A stretch of DNA of 64,000 nt from Dokdonia sinensis (lineage in GTDB: Bacteria > Bacteroidota > Bacteroidia > Flavobacteriales > Flavobacteriaceae), in the NCBI RefSeq assembly GCF_003688895.1, contig NZ_REFV01000010.1:1-64000 (forward strand), in the 5' to 3' direction. Under the pieces are notes generated by a model. That model did not search any database. It saw only the letters and a list, made by a program, of their open reading frames with translations, and was not told where the DNA came from. The translations under genes and the position numbers were made by a program. This document shows, piece by piece, positions 43,824 through 52,679 of this stretch. How positions within the stretch are numbered: position 1 is the first letter of the stretch; the number at the start of each line of letters is the position of its first letter.

Positions 43824-45515
43824 CTACCTCACCAACTTCTTATACTTAATACGCTTAGGCATCAAGTCACCGCCCAATCGCTTCTTCTTGTTCTCTTCAT
43901 ACTCTGAGAATCCACCTTCGAAGAAATAGACCTGACTATCCCCTTCAAAAGCAAGAATATGCGTACAGATACGATCCAAGAACCAGCGGTCGTGACTAAT
44001 CACAACGGCACATCCCGCAAAGTTTTCCAATCCTTCCTCTAATGCTCTCAACGTATTAACATCAAGGTCATTTGTAGGCTCATCCAGAAGTAATACGTTT
44101 CCTTCCTCACGCAGTGTCATCGCGAGGTGTAAACGGTTGCGCTCTCCACCAGAAAGGGTTGATACTTTTTTGTTTTGTTCACTCCCAGAGAAGTTAAATC
44201 GGCTCAGGTATGCTCTGGAATTTACTTCCTTTCCTCCCATCAACACCAGCTCCTGCTCATCAGAAAAATTTTGCCAAATGGTTTTTTCTGGGTCTATATT
44301 ACTGTGACTCTGATCTACATAAGCGATCTGAGCAGTTTCTCCCACGGTAAAGCTTCCTTTATCTGGAGTCTCCTCACCCATTATCATTTTAAAAATGGTG
44401 GTCTTCCCCGCTCCGTTAGGTCCTATAATCCCAACAATTCCTGCTTGTGGTAGGTTAAAGTTTAAGTCTTCATAAAGCAACTTATCGCCAAAAGCTTTAC
44501 TCACTCCACTTGCCTCAATCACATTTGTTCCTAGACGAGGTCCGTTAGGGATGTAGATTTCCAGTTTTTCATCTACTTGTTTCTGATCCTGACTCATTAA
44601 CTTATCATAGTTTTTGAGACGCGCCTTTTGTTTAGTCTGACGACCTTTTGCGCCTTGACGTACCCATTCGAGCTCGCGTTCAAGTGTTTTTTGACGCTTA
44701 GATGCGGTTTTTCCTTCCTGTGCCATACGTTTGGACTTTTGGTCTAACCAAGAAGAATAGTTCCCTTTCCAAGGTATTCCCTCTCCTCTATCCAGTTCCA
44801 GAATCCATCCCGCTACGTTATCTAAGAAATATCTATCGTGCGTTACGGCGATAACAGTTCCTTTGTATTGAGCTAAGTGATGCTCTAACCAGTGTACGGA
44901 CTCGGCATCAAGGTGGTTTGTAGGCTCATCTAATAATAATACGTCTGGTTCCTTTAATAAAAGACGACAGAGCGCCACGCGACGTTTCTCTCCTCCAGAT
45001 AGTACTCCCACTTTTTGATCTCCCGGTGGAGTTCTTAAAGCATCCATTGCGATTTCTAGCTTTGTGTCCAGTTCCCAAGCACCACGAGCGTCTATTTCAT
45101 CTTGAAGGACTGCCTGACGTGCCATAAGCTTATCCATCTTATCTGCATCTGAATATACTTCCTCTAGACCAAAAGAATCGTTTATTTTATTGTATTCCTC
45201 CAGAATCGCAACAGTTTCTGAAGCGCCCTCTTTTACGACCTCCAAAACGGTTTTTTCTGGATCAAGCTTAGGCTCCTGCTCAAGATACCCAACAGAAAAC
45301 TCCTTATCTGAGGTTACATCGCCCTGAAAGTTAGTATCCAATCCCGCAATAATTTTCATTAGCGTTGATTTACCAGAACCGTTAAGTCCTAGAATACCAA
45401 TTTTTGCCCCGTAGTAAAAACTGAGGTATATTTTTTTAAGTACAGGTGTCTGCGCTCCAGGATACGTCTTAGACACGCCCTGCATTGTAAATATTATTTT
45501 TTTATCGTCGCTCAT
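43824..45515 (-). CDS. ettA: EttA: ABC-F translational throttle protein
   Basis: The 563-residue soluble protein has two ABC domains with Walker A (ILGLNGSGKSTLMKI and IIGPNGAGKTTIFKM), signatures (LSGGEKRRVALCRLL and LSGGERNRLHLAMTL) and Walker B (LLDEPTNHLDAESV and LLDEPTNDLDVNTL). The charged PtIM linker between them (KRMAQEGKTASKRQKTLERE...) and the length match EttA, which binds the ribosomal E site and gates translation by energy state. It has no membrane segment. Confidence 0.95.
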   Translation of the reverse strand: MSDDKKIIFTMQGVSKTYPGAQTPVLKKIYLSFYYGAKIGILGLNGSGKSTLMKIIAGLDTNFQGDVTSDKEFSVGYLEQEPKLDPEKTVLEVVKEGASETVAILEEYNKINDSFGLEEVYSDADKMDKLMARQAVLQDEIDARGAWELDTKLEIAMDALRTPPGDQKVGVLSGGEKRRVALCRLLLKEPDVLLLDEPTNHLDAESVHWLEHHLAQYKGTVIAVTHDRYFLDNVAGWILELDRGEGIPWKGNYSSWLDQKSKRMAQEGKTASKRQKTLERELEWVRQGAKGRQTKQKARLKNYDKLMSQDQKQVDEKLEIYIPNGPRLGTNVIEASGVSKAFGDKLLYEDLNFNLPQAGIVGIIGPNGAGKTTIFKMIMGEETPDKGSFTVGETAQIAYVDQSHSNIDPEKTIWQNFSDEQELVLMGGKEVNSRAYLSRFNFSGSEQNKKVSTLSGGERNRLHLAMTLREEGNVLLLDEPTNDLDVNTLRALEEGLENFAGCAVVISHDRWFLDRICTHILAFEGDSQVYFFEGGFSEYEENKKKRLGGDLMPKRIKYKKLVR

Positions 45516-45533
45516 ATATAGTTTTATTTTGTC

Positions 45534-45553
45534 ATTCCCGCGAAGGCGGGAAT
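45534..45553. repeat. REP-like hairpin (ATTCCCGC-GAAG-GCGGGAAT)
   Basis: A perfect 8-bp stem with a GAAG loop, preceded by GTC and followed by CTCG, in the 78-base gap between ettA and the PhyH pseudogene. This sequence type recurs in intergenic regions of many bacteria; I recall that and cannot check this genome. Confidence 0.6.
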
Positions 45554-45593
45554 CTCGTTAGTCTGTAGACGGTAGTTTTATACTACACTAGTC

Positions 45594-46323
45594 TTATACA
45601 AAAATAGGCATTCTTTCACGCCATTCAAGGGGTGGTAACAATTGTTCACTTGAAAATTCTAGATGTATTACTCTTCTGTTACTGTTTCCTTGAGAACGAC
45701 CAGAAGCGTGCATTGTAAGAGGTTTCATCAACATAGCACTACCTCTCTTGACATTACAAATCACCTCATTAGTTAAAGAAATACTTTCTTTTCTCAAAAT
45801 TCCACTATTATGTGATGTTGGAATTACCTTGAGCGCTCCATTTTTTTCGGTGGTGTCGTCCAGATGTATTCTTAAAGTTATTATGTTTTCAAGAATTGAT
45901 ACAGGCGGAATAACCCCAATTTGCCCACGCTTTTCTGTCCATTTTGTATAGCCCGGCAAATCTTCTTTTTGGTTTACTGATATACTTAGGTCTTGATGAT
46001 ACGAAACAAACCAATTGGATGTTTTAGGCTTATCAAAGTAAATTGCTTTTGTCAAAAAATAGTCTTCATTCCCTACTAATCTAATTAGATCCTTCACTTT
46101 TTTTAGAAAACAGGAAGGGAACAAATTGAGGAGCAACATCAATAAAACGTCGGACAGCAAACAAATCTTTGGTTATCAAAAATGATGTTCCGTTTTTTGG
46201 TAACAAAGATAATTCTTGATCTAGTCTTTCAATTTCCCTCTCAGAAAATAAATTTTCAACAATTGAAAATCCATTTTCAATCAACTCCATTTGAGATTTT
46301 AAAAATTGTTCTTTCATATCCAT
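45594..46323 (-). pseudogene. Phytanoyl-CoA dioxygenase (PhyH) family gene broken by a frameshift
   Basis: Two overlapping frames together make one PhyH-like Fe(II)/2-oxoglutarate oxygenase. The first (46323-46081, 80 residues) supplies the N-terminus up to FVPFLFSKK; the second (45594 to about 46100) continues VKDLIRLVGNEDYF and holds the iron site HxD (SYHQDLSI), the distal His (TMHASGRS) and the 2-oxoglutarate Arg (NRRVIHLEF). The frames join at a run of seven A (reverse strand, 46104-46098); six would restore one frame. It may be a real mutation or a homopolymer read error. Its ATG overlaps the pabB stop (TAATG). Confidence 0.8.
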
Positions 46324-47657
46324 TACTCTTTCCCCTCTAAAACAGCCCGCATCGCCTTAGCTTTAAGTAAACATTCTGCATACTCCTTTTCTGGATCAGA
46401 ACCTGCTGTGATGGCGCCTCCCACGGAGTAGGAAATGTATTTTTCTGTTGCATTGTACAAAATGCTCCTTATAATCACATTAAAGTCAAAATCACCATTC
46501 GGTTTAAAATATCCCACGGCACCGCTATATAATCCGCGTTTTGAGGCTTCTAGGTTTTCTATGATTTTCATTGCGCTTACTTTTGGTGCGCCGGTCATAC
46601 TGCCCATTGGGAAGGTGCTTCTTATGACGTCTACGGGTGAAATGCCCACGCCTATTTCTGAAACTACGGTGCTTATCATTTGATACACTTGTTTAAATGG
46701 GTAGACCTTGCACAATTCTTCCACCGCAACGCTTCCTTTTTTTGCAGTGCGGGACAAATCGTTGCGTACGAGATCCACAATCATTACGTTTTCTGAGCGC
46801 TCTTTTGGGTCTGTTGATAACGCTTTCGCGAAAGCGGAATCCTCCTCCTCACTATTTCCTCTTTTTGAAGTGCCCTTTATAGGTTGACTCACAATCTTAT
46901 CCCCAATCTTCTTTAAATACCGCTCTGGCGTTGCCGAAAGTAAGTACTTATCCTCGAGGCGCATAAAGGTTGCAAAGGGCGGTGTACTTATTGCGTTTAG
47001 ATTTTTATAAGTCTCAAAAGGATCAATGGTACCGTGGGCATAAAATTCCTGACACAAATTTGCTTCATAAATATCACCACGGTGAATGTGGTCTAGCATT
47101 TTCTGAATTTTCTCCTTGTAAGCTTCTTTATGAATTTTAAGTTTTATAGACAGTGGTTCCTTGTGATTCTTTGAGGCTTCAATTTTAAGGTTTGCGTTTT
47201 GAATTTCTTCCCAGTCTTTATCCATCTCATCGTCTACCATCGCGAGATAATGCATTTCAACCACGCCGTCTTTGAGTAGGAAAATCTTTTTAGGTTGAAA
47301 AAAATGCAGGTCTGAGAAACCGAGACCATCATCATTTTTAGATGTAAGTCGTTCCGTGTCATTCTTTAGGTCGTAGCCCAAGTAGCCAAAAATCCAATCT
47401 TTAGTTGTGTTCTGATATTCTTCAAGTCTATCAAAGGCACCTTGATATGAAGTCTCGATACTCGTAAAAGCCTCAACGGCAAGGATAGCTTCATATTCAG
47501 GGTAGTTCTGGTAATCGTAACTATTGCTATCCAGCCAGACCACTTCATCAAACTGCTGAGACCACGCTAAAAGATTCCTTTTAACTGTTTTTAAGTCGGT
47601 ATAGCTATGTTTTTGTATCGCACGATTCACATCGTAAAAATAAGAACTACCTCTCAA
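46323..47657 (-). CDS. pabB: Aminodeoxychorismate/anthranilate synthase component I (PabB-like)
   Basis: The 444-residue chorismate-binding enzyme has DHIHRGDIYEANLCQEFYAH, PERYLKKIGDKIVSQPIKGT (the PIKGT lysine loop), VMIVDLVRNDLSRTAKKGSV and a GSMTGAPKVSAMKIIE end. These are typical of PabB and TrpE. Flavobacterial PabB is the likelier call, since no trpG is adjacent. No ATG lies upstream of the conserved N-terminus before a stop codon, so translation probably begins at the TTG at 47657. The gene is translationally coupled to the broken PhyH gene. The palindrome is read as AFAKA in an acidic loop. Confidence 0.85.
   Translation of the reverse strand: MRGSSYFYDVNRAIQKHSYTDLKTVKRNLLAWSQQFDEVVWLDSNSYDYQNYPEYEAILAVEAFTSIETSYQGAFDRLEEYQNTTKDWIFGYLGYDLKNDTERLTSKNDDGLGFSDLHFFQPKKIFLLKDGVVEMHYLAMVDDEMDKDWEEIQNANLKIEASKNHKEPLSIKLKIHKEAYKEKIQKMLDHIHRGDIYEANLCQEFYAHGTIDPFETYKNLNAISTPPFATFMRLEDKYLLSATPERYLKKIGDKIVSQPIKGTSKRGNSEEEDSAFAKALSTDPKERSENVMIVDLVRNDLSRTAKKGSVAVEELCKVYPFKQVYQMISTVVSEIGVGISPVDVIRSTFPMGSMTGAPKVSAMKIIENLEASKRGLYSGAVGYFKPNGDFDFNVIIRSILYNATEKYISYSVGGAITAGSDPEKEYAECLLKAKAMRAVLEGKE
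46821..46836. repeat. Iterated palindrome, full 16-mer
   Basis: Perfect copy in pabB, read as AFAKA within the EEEDSAFAKALST loop. Confidence 0.95.
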
Positions 47658-47738
47658 GCAAGCGAGGAATGCACTTTAAAAATATCCGCAATTACGGTAT
47701 CTTGCTTATCTTAAATAACAACCGACTTAAATCTAGCT

Positions 47739-50552
47739 ATGCGTATTTTCTCAATACTATGTATCCTAACATTCTTCATAAGTAGCTGTTCTCAAAACAC
47801 ACCAGAAAATTGGAATTGGGAAACTATGGAGGCTACAGGTGCTCCTACCGCAAGGCACGAGGCGGGAATGGTAGGATATAAAGACCAGCTCATTTTAATG
47901 GGTGGACGACGTATCAATCCCACTTCAGTTTTTAACACTAAAACAAATACGTGGACCCAAAAAGCAGAAACTCCAATTGAGTTGCACCACTTTCAGCCCG
48001 TTGTGATAGATGATGCCGTGTATATTGTGGGCGCAATGACAGGTCAATGGCCCAATGAAACGCCAGTAGATAGAGTGATTATCTATTACCCAGAAAAAGA
48101 TGAATACGTTCACAGTCACGACATTCCTGAGGCGCGCCGTCGCGGTGGCGCTGGAGCGACTGTTTATAATGGTAAGATATATCTAGCTGGAGGAATTACA
48201 AAAGGTCATATGAATGGTTATGTACCGTGGCTAGATGTGTATGACCCAAAAACTGGTAAGTGGGAAATATTACCCGACGCTCCACAAGCTAGAGACCATT
48301 TTCAAGCAGTTACTGTAAATGATATGTTATATGCTTTTGCCGGTCGTACGACCTCAAAAATCACAGAACAAGATATGGCGCTCACGGTTGCTCACGGCGA
48401 TAGATTTGACCTAAAAAATAACAAATGGCTTCCTGTCATAAATGCCACTAAAATTCCTACCGAACGTGCAGGAAATATGGCTATTGTATGGAATGACGAA
48501 GTCATAATAGGCGGTGGCGAAAGCACCGCACACGTAGTTGCTCATAATGAGACAGAAGTCTATAATCCCAAAACGCAACAATGGAGCCTCTGGCCTACGC
48601 TTAATCAAGGTAGACACGGAACAGGTTTTGCGATTATTGGTGATTATTTATACACGGCCTCTGGATGCGGTAATCGTGGTGGCGAGCCAGAATTAACGAC
48701 GGTAGAACGCCTCGAACTTCCTAAAGGTAACGCGGAGCCTATCTCCACTACAATTAATAAAACACCTGTTCACAAGCAATTCCACAGCCTAGAATTATCA
48801 TTTAATGGACCCGAAACTTCGGAAGATGCTCCGGATAATCCGTTTCTGAACTACAAGCTCGAGGTAACATTTAAAAACGAAAAACAGAGCCAAATCATAC
48901 GAGGTTTCTACGCTACAGATGGTAACGCATCTGAGACTAGCGCTACGTCGGGTAACGTATGGAAAGTTCGTTTTAATCCGCAATCTGTTGGGGAGTATTC
49001 GTATGAAGCTCGGCTTTGTAAGGGAGATAGCATTGCGCTTAAAGAACCTTCAGATGTCACTGAGCAAATTCCTTTAAAAGAAAATACGGGCGCATTTACC
49101 GTCGTACGTTCTGATAAGGAAGGCGCCAATTTTAATTCACACGGAATATTAGAAATGGAAGAGGGATTTTTCCGCTTTCGCGAAAACTTGCCCCGAATTA
49201 ATTTCGGGGGAGGTAAACATTTCATTAAAACCGGCGCAAACAGTCCAGAAAATCTGCTGGCTTATGTAGATTTTGACGACACCTACCGTATCAAAGCCGA
49301 AGCACGAGAAGGCGAAGCCGAAGCTCCCGAAGCTATCCACACGTTTTCTCCGCATTTAAATGATTGGAAAAATGGTGACCCGTCGTGGAAGAATGGAAAA
49401 GGAAAAGCAATCATAGGTGCGATGAATTATCTTGCTTCTAAAGGAATGAATTCGTCATATTTTCTAACCCTCAATATTCTAGGCGACGGTAAGGATGTTT
49501 GGCCGTACCTGACTCCAGATGATTTTACACGATTTGATGTGAGCAAGCTAGAGCAATGGGAAATCCTATTTGAGCATATGCAGTCTCAAGGTATTTTACT
49601 CCACCTCGTCGTGCAAGAAACCGAAAACGAAACGATGCTTGATAATGGTGAGACTGGACCGTTTCGCCAATTGTATTTTCAAGAGCTGATTGCTCGTTTT
49701 GGTCATCATAATGGTCTCGTTTGGAATCTAGGCGAAGAAAACGGTCCTGCTCCTTGGACTCCCGTAGGGCAAAATGATGCGCAACGTAAGGCAATGGCAT
49801 CGTATTTAAAAGCTAATGACCCTTACAAGCATCCTGTACTTTTACACACCCATTCCTACGACCCGTTGCGTAGTGATATTTTAAATGACATCGTAGGCGA
49901 TAAAAACATAGACGGACTTTCCCTACAGCAAGCCGACCGTAAAAAAGCAGGCGTAATTATAGCCGAATGGAAAGAGAAATCACGCAAAGCGGGAGCTCCG
50001 TGGGGAATTACAATGGACGAGATAGGAGAATGGCACACGGCTGTCCTTCCTGATAGTATAGACGCACACCACAATACCATACGTCATTATGCGATGTGGG
50101 GAACATTACTGTCTGGCGGTGCAGGGTTGGAGTGGTACTTTGGCGCAAAATATCCTTCTAATGACCTCACTTCTGAAGACTGGCGCAAACGGGATAATCT
50201 ATGGACCCTTACAAATCACGCTCGCTTATTTTTTGAAAACTACCTACCCTACTGGGAAATGCACCCCAATCACAACTTGATTAATACATCTGAAGCCTAT
50301 TCTTTAGTCAAGGAAAATGAAATCTATGTCACATACCTTCCAAAGTTTGGACAACATACTTTAAATTTAGAAGATGCAACGGGTACTTTTAAAGTGCACT
50401 GGTACAGTCCTGTTTCAGGAGGTGAGCTTCAAAATGGCTCTGTAACAACTATCCAAGGTGGGACGATTCAGAGCTTAGGTAATCCTCCAAATGAAAAGCG
50501 CTCTTCAGGAAGCTATGAGGATTGGGTAGTATTAGTAAGGAAGGAAAATTAA
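47739..50552 (+). CDS. Kelch / DUF5060 / glycoside-hydrolase-like lipoprotein
   Basis: The 937-residue protein has a lipobox (FISSC, Cys at about 17). A Kelch beta-propeller (about 25-330) follows with repeats such as GKIYLAGGITKG and YDPKTGKWEILPDAPQ. Next is an Ig-like DUF5060 domain (about 345-460), then a TIM-barrel-like region (about 470-830) with candidate acid/base and nucleophile in LVWNLGEENGPAPW and GITMDEIGEWH. The C-terminus (about 850-937) resembles the putative collagen-binding domain that follows such barrels. It probably acts on a polysaccharide at the cell surface. The barrel family is not certain. The palindrome is read as RFRE. Confidence 0.8.
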   Translation: MRIFSILCILTFFISSCSQNTPENWNWETMEATGAPTARHEAGMVGYKDQLILMGGRRINPTSVFNTKTNTWTQKAETPIELHHFQPVVIDDAVYIVGAMTGQWPNETPVDRVIIYYPEKDEYVHSHDIPEARRRGGAGATVYNGKIYLAGGITKGHMNGYVPWLDVYDPKTGKWEILPDAPQARDHFQAVTVNDMLYAFAGRTTSKITEQDMALTVAHGDRFDLKNNKWLPVINATKIPTERAGNMAIVWNDEVIIGGGESTAHVVAHNETEVYNPKTQQWSLWPTLNQGRHGTGFAIIGDYLYTASGCGNRGGEPELTTVERLELPKGNAEPISTTINKTPVHKQFHSLELSFNGPETSEDAPDNPFLNYKLEVTFKNEKQSQIIRGFYATDGNASETSATSGNVWKVRFNPQSVGEYSYEARLCKGDSIALKEPSDVTEQIPLKENTGAFTVVRSDKEGANFNSHGILEMEEGFFRFRENLPRINFGGGKHFIKTGANSPENLLAYVDFDDTYRIKAEAREGEAEAPEAIHTFSPHLNDWKNGDPSWKNGKGKAIIGAMNYLASKGMNSSYFLTLNILGDGKDVWPYLTPDDFTRFDVSKLEQWEILFEHMQSQGILLHLVVQETENETMLDNGETGPFRQLYFQELIARFGHHNGLVWNLGEENGPAPWTPVGQNDAQRKAMASYLKANDPYKHPVLLHTHSYDPLRSDILNDIVGDKNIDGLSLQQADRKKAGVIIAEWKEKSRKAGAPWGITMDEIGEWHTAVLPDSIDAHHNTIRHYAMWGTLLSGGAGLEWYFGAKYPSNDLTSEDWRKRDNLWTLTNHARLFFENYLPYWEMHPNHNLINTSEAYSLVKENEIYVTYLPKFGQHTLNLEDATGTFKVHWYSPVSGGELQNGSVTTIQGGTIQSLGNPPNEKRSSGSYEDWVVLVRKEN
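49173..49185. repeat. Iterated palindrome, one arm degraded
   Basis: CGCTTTCGCGAAA in the Kelch/glycosidase gene, read as RFRE. Confidence 0.85.
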
Positions 50553-50589
50553 TACCTTTTGTAAACACTAGTTCAATCTCCCGACTTAG

Positions 50590-50631
50590 TAAACTTTTAC
50601 AACTAGAATTCCGTTTAATAAACTTTTACAA
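50590..50631 (+). promoter_or_regulatory. Direct repeat TAAACTTTTACAA before the methyltransferase start
   Basis: The 13-mer TAAACTTTTACAA occurs at 50590-50602 and 50619-50631, 29 bases apart, the second touching the ATG at 50631. It may be an operator or a small duplication. Confidence 0.4.
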
Positions 50632-52241
50632 TGATAAACACAGCGCTACAGGCTACTTACAGGGCAAGACTCTTTCGTCATCTGGACGGTATAGTTGTCG
50701 CGCCATCGGCATATGCATTATACTCAAAAGGTATCACAAAGCGGATACTCAACGAAAAATCTGTAAGCGTAAGTGAGTTATCGCAAGCTACTAATGCAAA
50801 TGAAGGATACCTCAATGTTGCATTACGATTACTAGCATCTCAAGGCTGGCTAGAGCAAGAAGTAGATAATATAAATAATGTTATTACCTATAGTGCAAAC
50901 GATAAAACAGCCACTGCTTTTGAGCTCTTTCCACTTTATGAGGATGTAACAAATCTTCTTAAACTTTCTGAAGATTATCATTTTAGGAAATTTGAAGTAG
51001 CACCGTTTAAAGCGTTGCAAGCCATTTTTGATAAGTATAAAGATAATTACAATTTAGATTTCTCAAAGGATAAAACTACTAGAGAAATTCAAGAACAAGT
51101 ACTTGCTCATATTGAGGGAATCATACTGGGACCCACGCTCGTTCATCTCGCTATGAATGGCGCTTTTCATAAGTATTTTATGCAAGCTAGTTTTAGGCCA
51201 GAAGAATTTCACAATGATGCTGAGAACTTTATGAAGCTCTTGGATATGCTTGTATACTTTGACCTATTTAGCAAAAGAGGAGAAACCTATCAGTTCACGG
51301 ACAAGGGACTTTTCTTTGCAAAACGCGCTAGTGCTTATGGTGTGACCGTATCATATATTCCTACGCTACGGAAACTGGATGAACTTATTTTTGGTAATCC
51401 GCTTAGCGCGAAAGATCAAGGTGATAGGTCTAAAGAAGGACATGTAGATAGAGCGATGAATGTTTGGGGAAGTGGTGGTGCGCACGCTACTTACTTTAAA
51501 GTGGTAGATAAAATTATACTCGATATTTTTAATAAACCCCTAGAAGAACAGCCAAAAGGCATACTGGATATGGGATGCGGAAATGGTGCGTTTTTAATCC
51601 ATCTCTATAATCTTATTGAAAGACATACCCTGCGCGGAAAGCATCTCAACGAGCATCCGCTTATTCTTGTAGGAGCAGACTATAACAAAGCAGCAATAGA
51701 CATTACAAAGGGCAATCTCATCCAATCTGAAATTTGGGCAAAAGTAATGTGGGGAGATATAGGGGATCCGGATAGGCTCGCCGCAGATTTACAAGAAGAT
51801 TATGGGATTGAACTTAGTGAGTTGCTCAATGTACGCTCTTTTCTAGATCATAATCGCGTTTGGAAAGCTCCAGTTAAACCATTAGAGATACCGAGCAGTT
51901 CAACGGGCGCTTTTGCTTTCGAAGGAAAGCGTCTCTCAAATTCTGACGTTGAAGCCTCGCTTGCCGAACATTTTGGAAAATGGTCTCCTTATGTGAGTAA
52001 ACACGGACTTGTCTTAATTGAATTACATAGCATCCCTCCTATCATCGCTGCAAAAAACATAGGTAAAACAGCAGTTACAGCCTATGATGCCACGCACGGG
52101 TATTCCGATCAATTTATTGTAGAGGTTCCTGTGTTTCACAATATTCTAGAGAATATTGGGATGAAGCGTGATGAGCGTCTCAGTGCAAAATTCCCGAACA
52201 CGGAAGCGGCAACGGTTACTGTTAATTTATTTCGCAACTAG
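50631..52241 (+). CDS. Large class I methyltransferase with duplicated N-terminal modules
   Basis: The 536-residue protein has a SAM-binding motif I (ILDMGCGNGAFLIHLY, 311-326) in its second half. The first half holds two copies of one module: HLDGIVVAPSAYAL (17-30) and HIEGIILGPTLVHL (160-173), each followed by a winged-helix-like segment (about 45-75; about 195-235). Residues 380-536 hold RSFLDHNR and KHGLVLIELHSI. The layout is reminiscent of O-methyltransferases with N-terminal dimerisation helices, or of polyketide-type methyltransferases. Substrate unknown. It is followed 19 bases later by a VF530-family gene. Confidence 0.75.
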   Translation: MINTALQATYRARLFRHLDGIVVAPSAYALYSKGITKRILNEKSVSVSELSQATNANEGYLNVALRLLASQGWLEQEVDNINNVITYSANDKTATAFELFPLYEDVTNLLKLSEDYHFRKFEVAPFKALQAIFDKYKDNYNLDFSKDKTTREIQEQVLAHIEGIILGPTLVHLAMNGAFHKYFMQASFRPEEFHNDAENFMKLLDMLVYFDLFSKRGETYQFTDKGLFFAKRASAYGVTVSYIPTLRKLDELIFGNPLSAKDQGDRSKEGHVDRAMNVWGSGGAHATYFKVVDKIILDIFNKPLEEQPKGILDMGCGNGAFLIHLYNLIERHTLRGKHLNEHPLILVGADYNKAAIDITKGNLIQSEIWAKVMWGDIGDPDRLAADLQEDYGIELSELLNVRSFLDHNRVWKAPVKPLEIPSSSTGAFAFEGKRLSNSDVEASLAEHFGKWSPYVSKHGLVLIELHSIPPIIAAKNIGKTAVTAYDATHGYSDQFIVEVPVFHNILENIGMKRDERLSAKFPNTEAATVTVNLFRN

Positions 52242-52248
52242 ATTGTTT

Positions 52249-52256
52249 TATCTTTG
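52249..52256 (+). promoter_or_regulatory. -7 promoter box 4 bases before the VF530-like ATG
   Basis: TATCTTTG matches TAnnTTTG, ending 4 bases before the ATG at 52261, so this gene may have its own leaderless transcript. Confidence 0.4.
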
Positions 52257-52260
52257 AGCT

Positions 52261-52482
52261 ATGAATGAAATAAATGAACAACCTAATAACCCGCTACACG
52301 GTAAAAAACTGGTCGATATACTGGAATTTCTTGTTGAAAAATACGGCTTTAAAGAACTGAGCTATCAAGTAGACATTAATTGTTTTAAGAAAGATCCTTC
52401 TATTAAGTCAAGTCTCAAATTCTTGCGCAGGACGCCTTGGGCACGGGAGAAGGTAGAGCAACTCTATTTGCAGAGTATTTAG
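52261..52482 (+). CDS. VF530-family DNA-binding protein (DUF2132)
   Basis: The 73-residue protein has the full family pattern: [40 protein letters not shown] and [20 protein letters not shown]. The length is normal. The family was named from a Vibrio protein and is thought to bind DNA; its cellular role is not settled. A promoter box of its own is close to the start. Confidence 0.92.
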   Translation: MNEINEQPNNPLHGKKLVDILEFLVEKYGFKELSYQVDINCFKKDPSIKSSLKFLRRTPWAREKVEQLYLQSI

Positions 52483-52679
52483 AAAAGTACTACTGTTTCA
52501 GAGGTTTCGGTACAATCCAGTGTATAGGCGGAAAACTAAACCACCCCGATATTGCTATTTCATTTTGAACCATTATTCCCTACTGCAACACCCCAATACG
52601 CGTGGAATAAATGAAGCAACTATAGCTATGTAGATTTTAAGTTTTTTAGAACTCAAGTAAAACTGAAAACTGAGACTAC

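Noticed and set aside
46081-46160. Programmed -1 frameshift joining the PhyH halves
   Set aside because: A -1 slip at the A7 run reads AAG then TGA, so it terminates; joining needs +1 or loss of one A.
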